Shown: positions 30,209 through 37,635 of the stretch, in pieces
Layout: each line of letters begins with the position of its first letter
How positions within the stretch are numbered: position 1 is the first letter of the stretch
NCBI GenBank assembly: GCA_002477755.1
Contig: DLKD01000019.1
Span: 1-37,635 of the forward strand
Direction: 5' to 3'
DNA length: 37,635 nt
DNA from: Gordonia sp. UBA7599
GTDB lineage: Bacteria > Actinomycetota > Actinomycetes > Mycobacteriales > Mycobacteriaceae
Program-made: the position numbers and the translations under genes
The notes under the pieces: generated by a model
What the model was told of the DNA's origin: nothing
Seen by the model: only the letters and a program-made list of their open reading frames with translations
Database searches by the model: none

Positions 30209-30564
30209 TAGTTGTGCGCGAAAATCATCAGGACCAGCGCGTACACCGCCGTCACCAGCATCGCCGCGGCCAGCAGGATCGGGATTCGACTCGGTGGCAG
30301 GTCCTCGTCGGCCTCCATCGCGTCCTGCACTTGTCGCCAGCGCCGCACCGCAAGTGCGGCCAACACGCCGCCGAACGCGATGAGCAGACCGCTCAGACCG
30401 TGGCGCAAGCCGTAGATTCCGAAGCTCGGCAGCACGATCAATGCCACACCGCCGCCGATCAGTGCGAGCGAGGTTCGGATCCAGGCCAGAAAGGTCCGCT
30501 CGTTGGCCAGGGTGAACCGGTAGTCGACCATTGCGGAGGTGTCCTGGGCCCGGGTGTCGGTCAT
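30208..30564 (-). CDS. DUF202 (YidH-like) family membrane protein
   Basis: A 118-residue partner of the preceding DUF202 protein, with the canonical motif RFTLANERTFLAWIRTSLALIGGGVAL at about 16-42. Three membrane helices are predicted (about 29-48, 54-72, 94-114), with an acidic cytosolic loop (AMEADED) between the last two. Function is unknown. The two DUF202 genes overlap by one base and probably encode a heteromeric complex. The aldo/keto reductase gene ends 9 bp upstream in the same direction. Confidence 0.87.
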   Translation of the reverse strand: MTDTRAQDTSAMVDYRFTLANERTFLAWIRTSLALIGGGVALIVLPSFGIYGLRHGLSGLLIAFGGVLAALAVRRWRQVQDAMEADEDLPPSRIPILLAAAMLVTAVYALVLMIFAHN

Positions 30565-30573
30565 GCTTCGCGC

Positions 30574-31413
30574 CTACACCTCGTCGGCGGGGACCCAGTT
30601 GAACGTCACCGGATCGGGCCCGATGCGCCGACCCTCGTCGAGAGCATCGATCGCGGCGATGGTCTCGGCGTCGAGTTGAACGTTTTGCGCCTCGAAGTTT
30701 TCCCTGATTCGAGCGGCGCTCGACGCCTTGGGGAAGAGGATGTCGCCGCGCTGCAAGTGCCAGGCGATGACGATGGCCGATACCGGATGCCCAGCGCGTT
30801 CGGCGATGGCGGCGAGCTGCGGATCCTCGAAGACGGTGCCCATCGCCAACGGTGACCATGCCTCGGTGGCGATACCCAACTCGGCGTCGACGGCGCGCAG
30901 GTCGTTCTGCGCCAGGTACGGGTGCACCTCGATCTGGTTGACCGCAGGTACCACCGAGTCGGGTCCGGTGATGCGCCGGAGGTTCTCGGCGGTGAAGTTG
31001 GAGACGCCGATCGACCGCGTTTGCCCCGTGCCCCGAGCGGTGATCATTGCGTTCCAGGTGTCGACGTAGTCGATGTCGATCTCGGGTAGCGGCCAATGGA
31101 TGAGGAACAGGTCGACATGGTCGAGGCCGAGGCGCTCCAGTGAATCGCCCAGCGACGAGATGACCCGGTCGGGCGCGTGGTTGTTGTTGTTGAGCTTGGT
31201 GGTGACGTAGAGCTCCTCGCGGGGGATGCCACTCTCCGCGATCGCCCGGCCGACGCCGCTCTCGTTGCCGTACATCTGCGCCGTGTCGATATGGCGGTAT
31301 CCGATCTCCAGGGCTTCGGCGACACGGTCGCGTGCCTGCTCGTCGGGGATCTGCCAGGTGCCGAATCCGAATTGGGGGATGGAAAACCCGTCGTTGAGGG
31401 TGATGAGGCTCAT
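30574..31413 (-). CDS. Aldo/keto reductase
   Basis: An NADPH-dependent oxidoreductase of the aldo/keto reductase superfamily, 279 residues from the ATG at 31413 (a GTG three codons upstream is possible). The catalytic tetrad is complete: D43 and Y48 in HIDTAQMYGNE, K73 in VTTKL and H106 in LIHWP. NADPH-binding elements SIGVSNFT, NQIEVHPY and PKASSAARIREN are present. It resembles the 2,5-diketo-D-gluconate reductase-like group (AKR5-type), but the substrate is open. It diverges from a lipase-like gene, and the shared 82-bp spacer holds a perfect palindrome that may control both. Confidence 0.92.
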   Translation of the reverse strand: MSLITLNDGFSIPQFGFGTWQIPDEQARDRVAEALEIGYRHIDTAQMYGNESGVGRAIAESGIPREELYVTTKLNNNNHAPDRVISSLGDSLERLGLDHVDLFLIHWPLPEIDIDYVDTWNAMITARGTGQTRSIGVSNFTAENLRRITGPDSVVPAVNQIEVHPYLAQNDLRAVDAELGIATEAWSPLAMGTVFEDPQLAAIAERAGHPVSAIVIAWHLQRGDILFPKASSAARIRENFEAQNVQLDAETIAAIDALDEGRRIGPDPVTFNWVPADEV

Positions 31414-31467
31414 GGATTCCACAGTAGTGGCGCCCGGGATCGGCTGTGGTGAGACTCACTCGCCAGA

Positions 31468-31491
31468 TTGAGTGTACGTATGTACACTCAA
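31468..31491. promoter_or_regulatory. Perfect palindromic operator between divergent genes
   Basis: Two perfect 10-base arms, TTGAGTGTAC (31468-31477) and GTACACTCAA (31482-31491), surround GTAT. The site ends 4 bp before the ATG of the lipase-like gene and lies 55 bp from the aldo/keto reductase start. Its size and symmetry fit a TetR- or GntR-type repressor dimer. No regulator gene is adjacent. Confidence 0.7.
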
Positions 31492-31495
31492 ATTC

Positions 31496-32809
31496 ATGAC
31501 CGCTGCACCACCGTTCTCGTACGACGATGAGCGCTCCCACCCCGACGCCAGCACCCGGGCCGAGCGCCGCGCCGAAATCCGGGCACTGTCCGAACTCGGG
31601 CTCGTCGAGTTGGGCAAGGCCTCCGACGGTATCCACGAGACTCACCGCGCGATATCGGACCGCATCTTCAAGACCCTGCGGTGGGGCTTGGGGCCCACCG
31701 TGGCGCCGGTCAAGGCCGTCCACGACGCGATCGCCGATGGTGTGTACCTCGTCGTCGGCCAGTCGATGGAGACCGCCGGCAAGGTCAGCGGCATGGCTGC
31801 CGACCTGCCGATGAAGCAGGCGCCGTCGTCGACGAAGGTCGGCTCGACCATCATCGCCGCGGTCAACGGGGTGATCGGCGACGAGCTCGACTCCTACCAG
31901 TCGCCGCTTGCCGATCCGCTATCGATCCGCGTCGACGGGGAGCCGGTGCCGCTCGCCGACGAGGCCCTGGCGGCGGCTTTCCCGAACGCGCATCCGCGGA
32001 TCGTCGTCGCGATCCACGGCCTCGTCGAGACCGAGCACGCGTGGGCGTGGGGCGAGTCCGAGCCTTACGCCGACAGTCTCGAGCGCTCCGGTGTCACGAC
32101 CGTGTTCCTGCGGTACAACACCGGCCGCCACATCTCGACCAACGGGCGCGATGTCGCCGAGCTGATCGACGACCTCGTGCGCCGGTGGCCGGTGACCGTC
32201 GAATCGGTCAACCTCCTGGGCCACTCGATGGGTGGGCTCGTGGCTCGCAGCGCCGCCCACTACGGCCTCGGCGCCGGCCACGGTTGGGTCCGTCTGGTGC
32301 GGTCCACCGTCTCGTTGGGCACCCCGCACCTCGGAGCGCCGCTGGAGCAGCTCGTCCATTTCGGCAGCGCCGGGCTGATGAAGCTGCCCGAGACGCGCGC
32401 TTTCGGCCGGCTCTTGCGGCGGCGCAGCAGCGGTATCCGCGACCTGCGTGCCGGGACCATCGTCGACGAGGATTGGGCTGGCCGCGACCCCGACGACCTG
32501 GCTCGCGCCGCGGCCGCCGAGGTCCCGCTCCTCCCCGGAGCCGACCACTACTTCGTGTCGGCCACCGTCACCCGCAATCCGCGCCACCCGCTCTCTCGGG
32601 TCATCGGTGATGGCCTTGTGCTGCACCACAGCGCCAGCGGCACCAATTCGACCCGACACATCGGCTTCGATCCGGGCAACGGCCTGCACCTGGGCCGGTC
32701 AACCCACTTCACGCTGCTCAACTCGCCGATCATCGCGGCGAAGTTGCCCACCTGGTTCGCATTGGATCAGCTGCCGATGCCTGAGCCGCTGCCACAACTG
32801 CCGGTCTAG
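31496..32809 (+). CDS. Lipase-like alpha/beta hydrolase (PGAP1-type)
   Basis: A 437-residue hydrolase whose core (about 165-430) has VVAIHGLVETEHAW, the nucleophile elbow GHSMGG (S244) and SLGTPHLGAPLEQL, typical of PGAP1-like and esterase/lipase proteins. The likely catalytic His is in GRSTHFTLLNSP, near the C-terminus. The N-terminal 150 residues are helical, without a signal peptide, and unlike any domain I can name. The ATG at 31496 lies almost inside the operator palindrome with no visible ribosome-binding site, so the mRNA may be leaderless. An upstream GTG (31472) would start within the palindrome and is less likely. Its stop overlaps the converging gene's stop in CTAG. Confidence 0.85.
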   Translation: MTAAPPFSYDDERSHPDASTRAERRAEIRALSELGLVELGKASDGIHETHRAISDRIFKTLRWGLGPTVAPVKAVHDAIADGVYLVVGQSMETAGKVSGMAADLPMKQAPSSTKVGSTIIAAVNGVIGDELDSYQSPLADPLSIRVDGEPVPLADEALAAAFPNAHPRIVVAIHGLVETEHAWAWGESEPYADSLERSGVTTVFLRYNTGRHISTNGRDVAELIDDLVRRWPVTVESVNLLGHSMGGLVARSAAHYGLGAGHGWVRLVRSTVSLGTPHLGAPLEQLVHFGSAGLMKLPETRAFGRLLRRRSSGIRDLRAGTIVDEDWAGRDPDDLARAAAAEVPLLPGADHYFVSATVTRNPRHPLSRVIGDGLVLHHSASGTNSTRHIGFDPGNGLHLGRSTHFTLLNSPIIAAKLPTWFALDQLPMPEPLPQLPV

Positions 32810-34101
32810 CCGCCGAACAGCAACCAGAGCCCGGTGAAGGTGTAGCCGACCATCAACAGCATGAGGGCCAGCTGACCCGTCAGGTGGTGGCGCCGCGGCA
32901 GGATGCGCAGCGCCGCGTCGTGGGCGGCGATTACCGCGAGCAGGTGCCCGACGATGATCGCGCCGACGGCCAGTACCGACAGCAACGTCGGGTGGTCGGT
33001 GAACGGCGACCACATCGCAGGCTCGCCGGCGCCCAGTGTGCGTAGCCACGCGTGCAGGACCTCCTGCCCGTCCTGGACGAAGTACTTCGCGTAGTGGGCG
33101 ACGAGATAGCCGACGGCGATCGGGATCAACGTGTGCGACATCTTCCCCGGGATGGCGAGCCGTTGGGCCCGCGTCACACCCCCGGTGGCCATCGTCGCGA
33201 GGCAGAAGCTCACGCCGACGACGACGATGAACAACAGCAGGATGGCGGTGCGCACCCCGATCCCCGTGGCGCTGTGGGTCGCCGACCAGGCATCGAAGGC
33301 AGTGGATCCCAGCAACACCGCGATGACCGCGACCGCGCCCGCGCCGGTCTGGTAGGCCGCCAGCCCCCGTAGCGGGTTGCGCAGGACTAGCTCACCTGAC
33401 ACGGCGTCGCGTCCCAGCGGGCTCATCGTCGCAATCGTCACGCTGTACACCTCGAACGGTTCGGCCTGGGTGAACCACGTCGAACCGAATACGACCGCTC
33501 CGACGACGGTGATCGCGAAGTACACCGCGCACCACCAGAGCACGGCGGTGAAGTCCTTGTCGACGACGGCGAGCTCGATCCACACAAACGCGAACAGGCC
33601 AACTGCGGCCGGCCAGCGCCCCAGGACAGCCGGGTACGCGCGCAATCCCCGCTCCGGTCGGCGGCCGAGTGCCGAGCAGGCCCACCGGTGCAAGGTGCGT
33701 ACCGGCGACAGGTACCGCCCGACCGGGCCGAAGACCAGCGATGCGGGCACCAGTCCGACCCACAGCCAGATGAAGAAGGTTCCGACGAGCGGGTTCTCGT
33801 GCTCGTCGCGTGCGATGAATCCGAGGATCAACGCACCGACGGTGAGCGCCAGCCCGACCACCCCGAGGCCCTCGCGTAGGGCGCGAGAATCGGCCAGGTG
33901 CGTCAGGCGTGGCAGGGCGGCAACATACTTCGATGCATCCAGGCGCGGCGTCTTCCATGCGAAGGCCAACACGAGGAACGAGACGGCCAGCGCCCACGAC
34001 CCGCCGACAAGCGCATAGGTGATGTCGACGGGGAAGGCGGCCGCCTCACCGGTGCCGTGGGCCAGGTAGGAGGTCATCCCCGCGGCGTGCTCACTCGTCA
34101 T
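32806..34101 (-). CDS. Polytopic membrane protein, 'fenitrothion hydrolase'-like family
   Basis: A 431-residue protein with about ten membrane helices. Its pattern (ALAVSFLVLAF.KTPRL near the start, YLSPVRTLHRW, YPAVLGRWPAAVGLFAFVWIEL, MSPLGR, C-terminal GHLLAVIAAHDAALR) matches proteins labelled fenitrothion hydrolase in actinobacterial genomes, as far as I recall. That label is an inherited name, not proof of pesticide hydrolysis. His residues cluster at or near the last helices (VAHYAKYF, GHLL, AAHD, RRHH). The ATG at 34101 overlaps the stop of the small upstream gene by 11 bp, so translation is probably coupled. With the next two genes it forms an uncharacterised membrane module. Confidence 0.75.
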   Translation of the reverse strand: MTSEHAAGMTSYLAHGTGEAAAFPVDITYALVGGSWALAVSFLVLAFAWKTPRLDASKYVAALPRLTHLADSRALREGLGVVGLALTVGALILGFIARDEHENPLVGTFFIWLWVGLVPASLVFGPVGRYLSPVRTLHRWACSALGRRPERGLRAYPAVLGRWPAAVGLFAFVWIELAVVDKDFTAVLWWCAVYFAITVVGAVVFGSTWFTQAEPFEVYSVTIATMSPLGRDAVSGELVLRNPLRGLAAYQTGAGAVAVIAVLLGSTAFDAWSATHSATGIGVRTAILLLFIVVVGVSFCLATMATGGVTRAQRLAIPGKMSHTLIPIAVGYLVAHYAKYFVQDGQEVLHAWLRTLGAGEPAMWSPFTDHPTLLSVLAVGAIIVGHLLAVIAAHDAALRILPRRHHLTGQLALMLLMVGYTFTGLWLLFGG

Positions 34102-34321
34102 CGCGTGAATCGCCGGGCTCGTCATCTGCGGCGCTGAGTTCGCGGTCGTAGGTGTCGAGCATCTCGTCCTCGTCGAGGAAGGACTCCTCGTCGGCATCCT
34201 CGTCGTCGCGGCGTCGGTCGCGCACGACCATCGCCACGATGACGGCGACGACGATGAACGCCGGGACGAAGGCCGGTACCGCGGTGATGAGCGGATGGTC
34301 GGCCAGATAGACGGTCGTCAT
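34091..34321 (-). CDS. Small single-helix membrane protein with acidic tail
   Basis: A 76-residue protein with one hydrophobic helix (about 15-34, AVPAFVPAFIVVAVIVAMVV), a stop-transfer RDRRR, then a strongly acidic C-terminal tail of about 40 residues presumably facing the cytosol. I know no family. It is translationally coupled to the polytopic protein downstream (11-bp overlap) and follows the large membrane protein gene after 55 bp. It looks like an accessory subunit or adaptor of that module; this is inference from position. Confidence 0.75.
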   Translation of the reverse strand: MTTVYLADHPLITAVPAFVPAFIVVAVIVAMVVRDRRRDDEDADEESFLDEDEMLDTYDRELSAADDEPGDSRDDE

Positions 34322-34340
34322 CAGTGGCTACGCGTCCTCA

Positions 34341-34385
34341 ACTGTTGCGCCGCTATGTGTCAGCACTGTCGCGCCGCTACGCGTC
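34341..34385. repeat. Tandem 24-bp repeat at the 3' end of the large membrane gene
   Basis: ACTGTTGCGCCGCTATGTGT at 34341 and ACTGTCGCGCCGCTACGCGT at 34365 are near-identical copies 24 bp apart, 18 of 21 positions agreeing over the repeat core. The second copy includes the stop codon and last codons of the large membrane protein gene. It looks like a local tandem duplication with no evident function. Confidence 0.6.
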
Positions 34386-36356
34386 GACGGGCTCGGGTTC
34401 GCGCTTGCCCGAGGCCTTGCGGGCGCCCTGGAACCGCAGCGGTGGGTCGCCCTCCCGCGGGAAGTAGGCCTGGTTGACGCGCGCGACGCCCCAGCTCAGG
34501 ACCCAGACGAGGGCGATGGTCATGGCGGCGACGATCCAGGTCGCGGTCGAGAACAGCCACGCCGGATGGTCGAACTTGCGCTCGCGCTGCAGCACCTCGA
34601 TCTCGCGACCCAACGGGCGGTCGATGTGCGGCGTGGCGCTGACCTCGGCGGCGCCGATCGCTGGGTCGGCGGCCATGTAGATCGGCAGGGCCGTCAGGGT
34701 ATCGCCGTCCTGGATGCGCAGTACGGTCTTCCACGAGCCCGAGACGGGGAACGGCCGCGTGCTGCGGAAGTGGCCGGGACCGACTTTTTCCAGCGGATCG
34801 ACGACGAGGCCGCGCAGGTCGTTGCCGCCGCCCTGCCACGCGAGGATGGTCACCCACTCGGGGTCGTCACTGATGAAATCGGTGGGGGTGACGGTGACAT
34901 CGGCGGTGACCATTCGGAAGCCGTCGACCTGCGGGGCCTCGGTCAAGTGCAGGGTCGCCCGTGCGCTGGTAGGCACGTTGATGCTCAAGCCCCACAGCGT
35001 CGACCCGGCGACGACGAGGATCATCGCGACCACGATGGAGCGGCGCACCGCCCGCCGTGGCAGCGGCCGCGGTTCCAGTGCCCGAGCGAACAGCCCGGCG
35101 GTCATCCCGACGGCGATGCCGATTGGGATCCCGACCGCCAGCAGCGACGGCCACATGCTGCTCGGCCACGGGATCGGGAACATCGCCTGCACCCACAGCG
35201 ACTCGCCGTAGGCGCCGACGGTGGCGCCCAGCACGCCCGCCACCGCGCCGAAGGCGATCGCGTTCTGCCGCAGCTGCGGGATGAGGGCAAGCAACTCGAC
35301 GACGATTGCGATGCCCAGGTACAGCGGGAACGTGTTGGTCGGCTCACCCAGGATGGGGCCGACCAGGACCGCGACGATGGTGCGGATGAACGCGGCGAAG
35401 ATGACCGCGATGAATGCGGCGCCGGGGCCGGCCCAGAGGCGCGCCACGACACAGCCGAAAACGCCCGCGCCGATCATCAGCATCGGTTGGAAGACCAGGC
35501 GGAACTGTTCGACGCCGAAGTCGAACTCCACCTGGAACACGGACAGGCCGATGAGCAGGCCCCCGCAGGCGATGCTCTGCGCCAGCTTGGTCATGAACGG
35601 CCCGGCGATCCAGGCGGGCACAGTCCAGCCGAACAGCTTCGACGGTCCGCCGGGCGGGGTCTGGTTCTTCTGCTTGCTCACCGTGGCCGCGAGGAAGCCC
35701 TCGTGCAGCAACAGGATGATGGCGATCAGGGAGAACCCGGCGCCGCCGATCAGCATGAGGTGCGTCGGTCCCCACAGGGTGACGTCTTGGCCGAAGATGC
35801 GGTGCCAGATGTCGTCGAGGGGGAATCCGACGAGGGCGTAGACGCCGCACGCGGCCAACAGGATGCCGCCGACCGGCGAGTACCAGGTCCGCGTGATCCG
35901 GATGGCGGCCATGCCCGGCTTGGCGATGGAACGGTCGTCGTTGCGCGGCAGGATCATCGCCAGCGCGCCGGCGATGAAGAGGAAGAAGAGGCCGACGAGG
36001 ATGAAGTAGTGGGCCGGGTTGGCCAGCGGGCCGTCGTCGCGACCGCGGCCGACGTGCAGGCTTACATCCCAGATGAAGCCGAGGAAGGCGGTCAGGATGG
36101 TGGTGATGAACAAGAAGACCGGGATGACCGACCACGTCGGACGGTCGCCGATCCGGCCCAACCAACTTGCCCAGTCCTCCAGCCAGTTCGACTTGAACGT
36201 GCGGTGGCGGTAGGCGATCCACAGCAGGGCGATCGAGATGACACCGGTGGCAGCAGTCATGATGAAGACCTGGTCGAGGGCGGCTCCTCCGCCCGCGTCG
36301 GCGGCCAGGTTCATGACCTGCGCAATGGGGGATGACACGAGCTCCGCTGCTTGCAT
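34377..36356 (-). CDS. Large membrane protein with duplicated Asp/His motif
   Basis: A 659-residue protein of unknown function with about 13 membrane helices. Residues 97-116 and 181-199 repeat one motif, D-x3-H-x3-G-(R/Q)-D-x6/7-P-x-H, followed by a glycine-containing helix: D97, H101, G105, D107, H116 and D181, H185, G189, D191, H199. This looks like a duplicated metal or cofactor site at the membrane surface. After helix 12 comes a soluble domain (about 425-600) rich in beta-strand, including VGPGHFRSTRPFPVSGSWKTVLRI, which resembles FixH/YtkA-type copper-related domains. A final helix and basic tail follow. The two genes downstream encode its probable partners. The ATG at 36356 is the first in-frame start giving a plausible N-terminus. 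Confidence 0.8.
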   Translation of the reverse strand: MQAAELVSSPIAQVMNLAADAGGGAALDQVFIMTAATGVISIALLWIAYRHRTFKSNWLEDWASWLGRIGDRPTWSVIPVFLFITTILTAFLGFIWDVSLHVGRGRDDGPLANPAHYFILVGLFFLFIAGALAMILPRNDDRSIAKPGMAAIRITRTWYSPVGGILLAACGVYALVGFPLDDIWHRIFGQDVTLWGPTHLMLIGGAGFSLIAIILLLHEGFLAATVSKQKNQTPPGGPSKLFGWTVPAWIAGPFMTKLAQSIACGGLLIGLSVFQVEFDFGVEQFRLVFQPMLMIGAGVFGCVVARLWAGPGAAFIAVIFAAFIRTIVAVLVGPILGEPTNTFPLYLGIAIVVELLALIPQLRQNAIAFGAVAGVLGATVGAYGESLWVQAMFPIPWPSSMWPSLLAVGIPIGIAVGMTAGLFARALEPRPLPRRAVRRSIVVAMILVVAGSTLWGLSINVPTSARATLHLTEAPQVDGFRMVTADVTVTPTDFISDDPEWVTILAWQGGGNDLRGLVVDPLEKVGPGHFRSTRPFPVSGSWKTVLRIQDGDTLTALPIYMAADPAIGAAEVSATPHIDRPLGREIEVLQRERKFDHPAWLFSTATWIVAAMTIALVWVLSWGVARVNQAYFPREGDPPLRFQGARKASGKREPEPVDA

Positions 36357-36469
36357 GGCATGAGTATTGCACGGGCAGGGGTGACCCGGACCACCTAATG
36401 TGACAATAGATATTGATACTGTTTGCAGTGACGGCGATCACAACTGTGACGGTCGGTAGGGTGACCGGC

Positions 36470-37474
36470 ATGTCTCTGATCTCCGCTTCGGTCGCCAACG
36501 GCGTCGGCGATATCGTCTTGAACCGTCCCAAGGCGCTCAACGCCCTCGACCAGGCGATGATCGACGAGTTGTATCCGGTGCTGTTGGCGTGGGCCGACGA
36601 CCCCGACGTCGAGACCGTCCTGGTCACCTCGGGCATCGACCGTGCCTTTTGCGCCGGCGGGGACATCCGGGCGATCCGCGATGCCGCGCTGATCGGCGAC
36701 ACGGCGGCGATCACGCAATACTTCAGCTCGGAATACACGCTCGATCAACTGATCGCCGACTACCCCAAGCCCTACGTCGCCCTCATCGACGGCGCCGCGA
36801 TGGGCGGCGGACTGGGCATCAGCGTGCACGGCGAGGTGCGGGTGGTCACCGAGAAGGCCCTCATCGCCATGCCCGAGACGGCGATCGGCTTCTTCCCCGA
36901 CATCGGTTCCACGTACTTCCTGCCACGACTACCCGTCGGCGTCGGCAAATGGTTGGGGCTGACCGGCGCGCGCATCCGGGGCACCCAGGCGATCGAGGTC
37001 GGCCTCGCCACGCATTCGGTGGCTTCCGAGTCGGTCGGGCCGCTGGCCGACGCAATCCGCTCGGGGATGCCGTTGGGGGAGGCCCTCGGGTCGTTCGATT
37101 CGGCTCCGGCCGCCGACGCCCTGCCGCTGCGGTCGATCGCGGACTACTTCGGCGGGAACGACGAGGTGTCGGCCATCCTCGGCGGTCTGCGCGGCGGCGA
37201 CGAGTGGGCGCGCGACACGGCCGCACTCACCGACAGCTGCTCCCCGACGAGCCTGCTGGTGACCGCGGAGATGATCGACCGCGGCGCGCAGAGCTCACTC
37301 GGGCAATGCCTGGACCGCGAGTTGCGAGCTGCCGAACAGATCACCGCGACACACGATTTCGCTGAAGGTGTGCGCGCGGTTCTCGTCGACAAGGACCGCT
37401 CGCCGAGCTTCGACCCGGCGAGCATCGACGACGTGGATCCCGCGGTCGTCGCGCGGATCGTCGGAGACCGCTAG
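36470..37474 (+). CDS. 3-hydroxyisobutyryl-CoA hydrolase / enoyl-CoA hydratase family
   Basis: A 334-residue crotonase-fold enzyme of the 3-hydroxyisobutyryl-CoA hydrolase type, which acts in valine breakdown by releasing 3-hydroxyisobutyrate from its CoA ester. Visible are LNRPKALNALDQAM, AFCAGGDIRAI, the oxyanion-hole GAAMGGGLGISVHGEVRVVTE, AMPETAIGFFPDIGSTYFLPRL and ARIRGTQAIEVGLATH. The extended C-terminal half (from about 190) separates it from plain enoyl-CoA hydratases and fits this family, including mycobacterial EchA9. The ATG at 36470 matches the family N-terminus; an upstream in-frame start at 36413 would add 19 unrelated residues. Confidence 0.93.
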   Translation: MSLISASVANGVGDIVLNRPKALNALDQAMIDELYPVLLAWADDPDVETVLVTSGIDRAFCAGGDIRAIRDAALIGDTAAITQYFSSEYTLDQLIADYPKPYVALIDGAAMGGGLGISVHGEVRVVTEKALIAMPETAIGFFPDIGSTYFLPRLPVGVGKWLGLTGARIRGTQAIEVGLATHSVASESVGPLADAIRSGMPLGEALGSFDSAPAADALPLRSIADYFGGNDEVSAILGGLRGGDEWARDTAALTDSCSPTSLLVTAEMIDRGAQSSLGQCLDRELRAAEQITATHDFAEGVRAVLVDKDRSPSFDPASIDDVDPAVVARIVGDR

Positions 37475-37477
37475 CCG

Positions 37478-37635
37478 CTACGGCTTGACCTGGAACCAGC
37501 CGGAGATCGTGATGGCCTCCGGGTTCGGCGCGGGTGCGGGCGGCGGACCTGCAGGTTGGGCTGGCGCGGGCGGGGGCGCCGGCTGTCCGGGCGCCGGTGC
37601 GGCGTGGGTGGCGGTCTCGCCGTCGTCGCCCTCGT
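37478..37635 (-). CDS. 3' end of a Pro/Ala-rich protein (partial)
   Basis: The minus strand is open from the window edge to a TAG at 37478-37480. It begins with an acidic stretch (EGDDGETATHA), then a Pro/Ala/Gly-rich stretch (APAPGQPAPPPAPAQPAG) and ends NPEAITISGWFQVKP. The low-complexity linker followed by a compact ending suggests the C-terminus of an exported or membrane-anchored protein. The rest lies outside the window, so function cannot be judged. It converges on the hydrolase gene with a 3-bp gap. Confidence 0.65.
   Translation of the reverse strand, partial: EGDDGETATHAAPAPGQPAPPPAPAQPAGPPPAPAPNPEAITISGWFQVKP

Overview
This window is high-GC actinobacterial chromosome from the mycolic-acid group (Mycobacteriales), most like Gordonia or a close relative. 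Three things point there. The block pmt-rsmI-...-pabB-metG-...-tatD-rpfB-ksgA-ispE keeps the gene order that M. tuberculosis has at about Rv1002c-Rv1011 (from memory). There is an IrtA/IrtB siderophore importer of mycobacterial design. There is also a short palindromic element of the kind common in Gordonia-like genomes, lying inside pabB. The genus is inference. I see no rRNA, tRNA, CRISPR array, transposase or phage gene.

Layout. Bases 1-3365: a possible helicase-like Gly/Arg tail (+), then a minus-strand pair for a polyprenyl-sugar pathway, a GT2-GtrA fusion and a GT39 transferase. Bases 3441-7796: irtA-irtB under an IdeR/DtxR-type iron box. Bases 7881-12366: an esterase, a frameshifted Na+/H+ antiporter, a small membrane protein and a tandem universal stress protein. 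Bases 12394-14966: the protein O-mannosyltransferase diverging from rsmI. Bases 14973-19400: a compact minus-strand run (TetR, metG, pabB, zinc metallopeptidase) with direct repeats upstream of the TetR gene. Bases 19651-22769: a GH65 phosphorylase and a beta-phosphoglucomutase-like HAD enzyme, a disaccharide phosphorolysis pair placed between metG and tatD. Bases 22890-29863: tatD, then rpfB-ksgA-ispE, a secreted lipase-like hydrolase and an ABC-F ATPase. Bases 29915-32809: two DUF202 membrane proteins and an aldo/keto reductase, diverging from a lipase-like hydrolase across a perfect 24-bp palindrome. Bases 32806-36356: three uncharacterised membrane proteins in one minus-strand unit. Bases 36470-37635: a 3-hydroxyisobutyryl-CoA hydrolase and the 3' end of a Pro/Ala-rich protein.

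The best candidate for something little described is the three-gene membrane module at 32806-36356. Its large member carries a duplicated Asp/His motif that looks like a paired intramembrane metal or cofactor site, plus an extracytoplasmic beta-rich domain. Most other genes are housekeeping. The remaining points of interest are regulatory (iron box, TetR-linked repeats, divergent palindrome, rpfB leader) or microevolutionary (antiporter frameshift, palindrome inserted in-frame in pabB, tandem repeat at the rsmI start).
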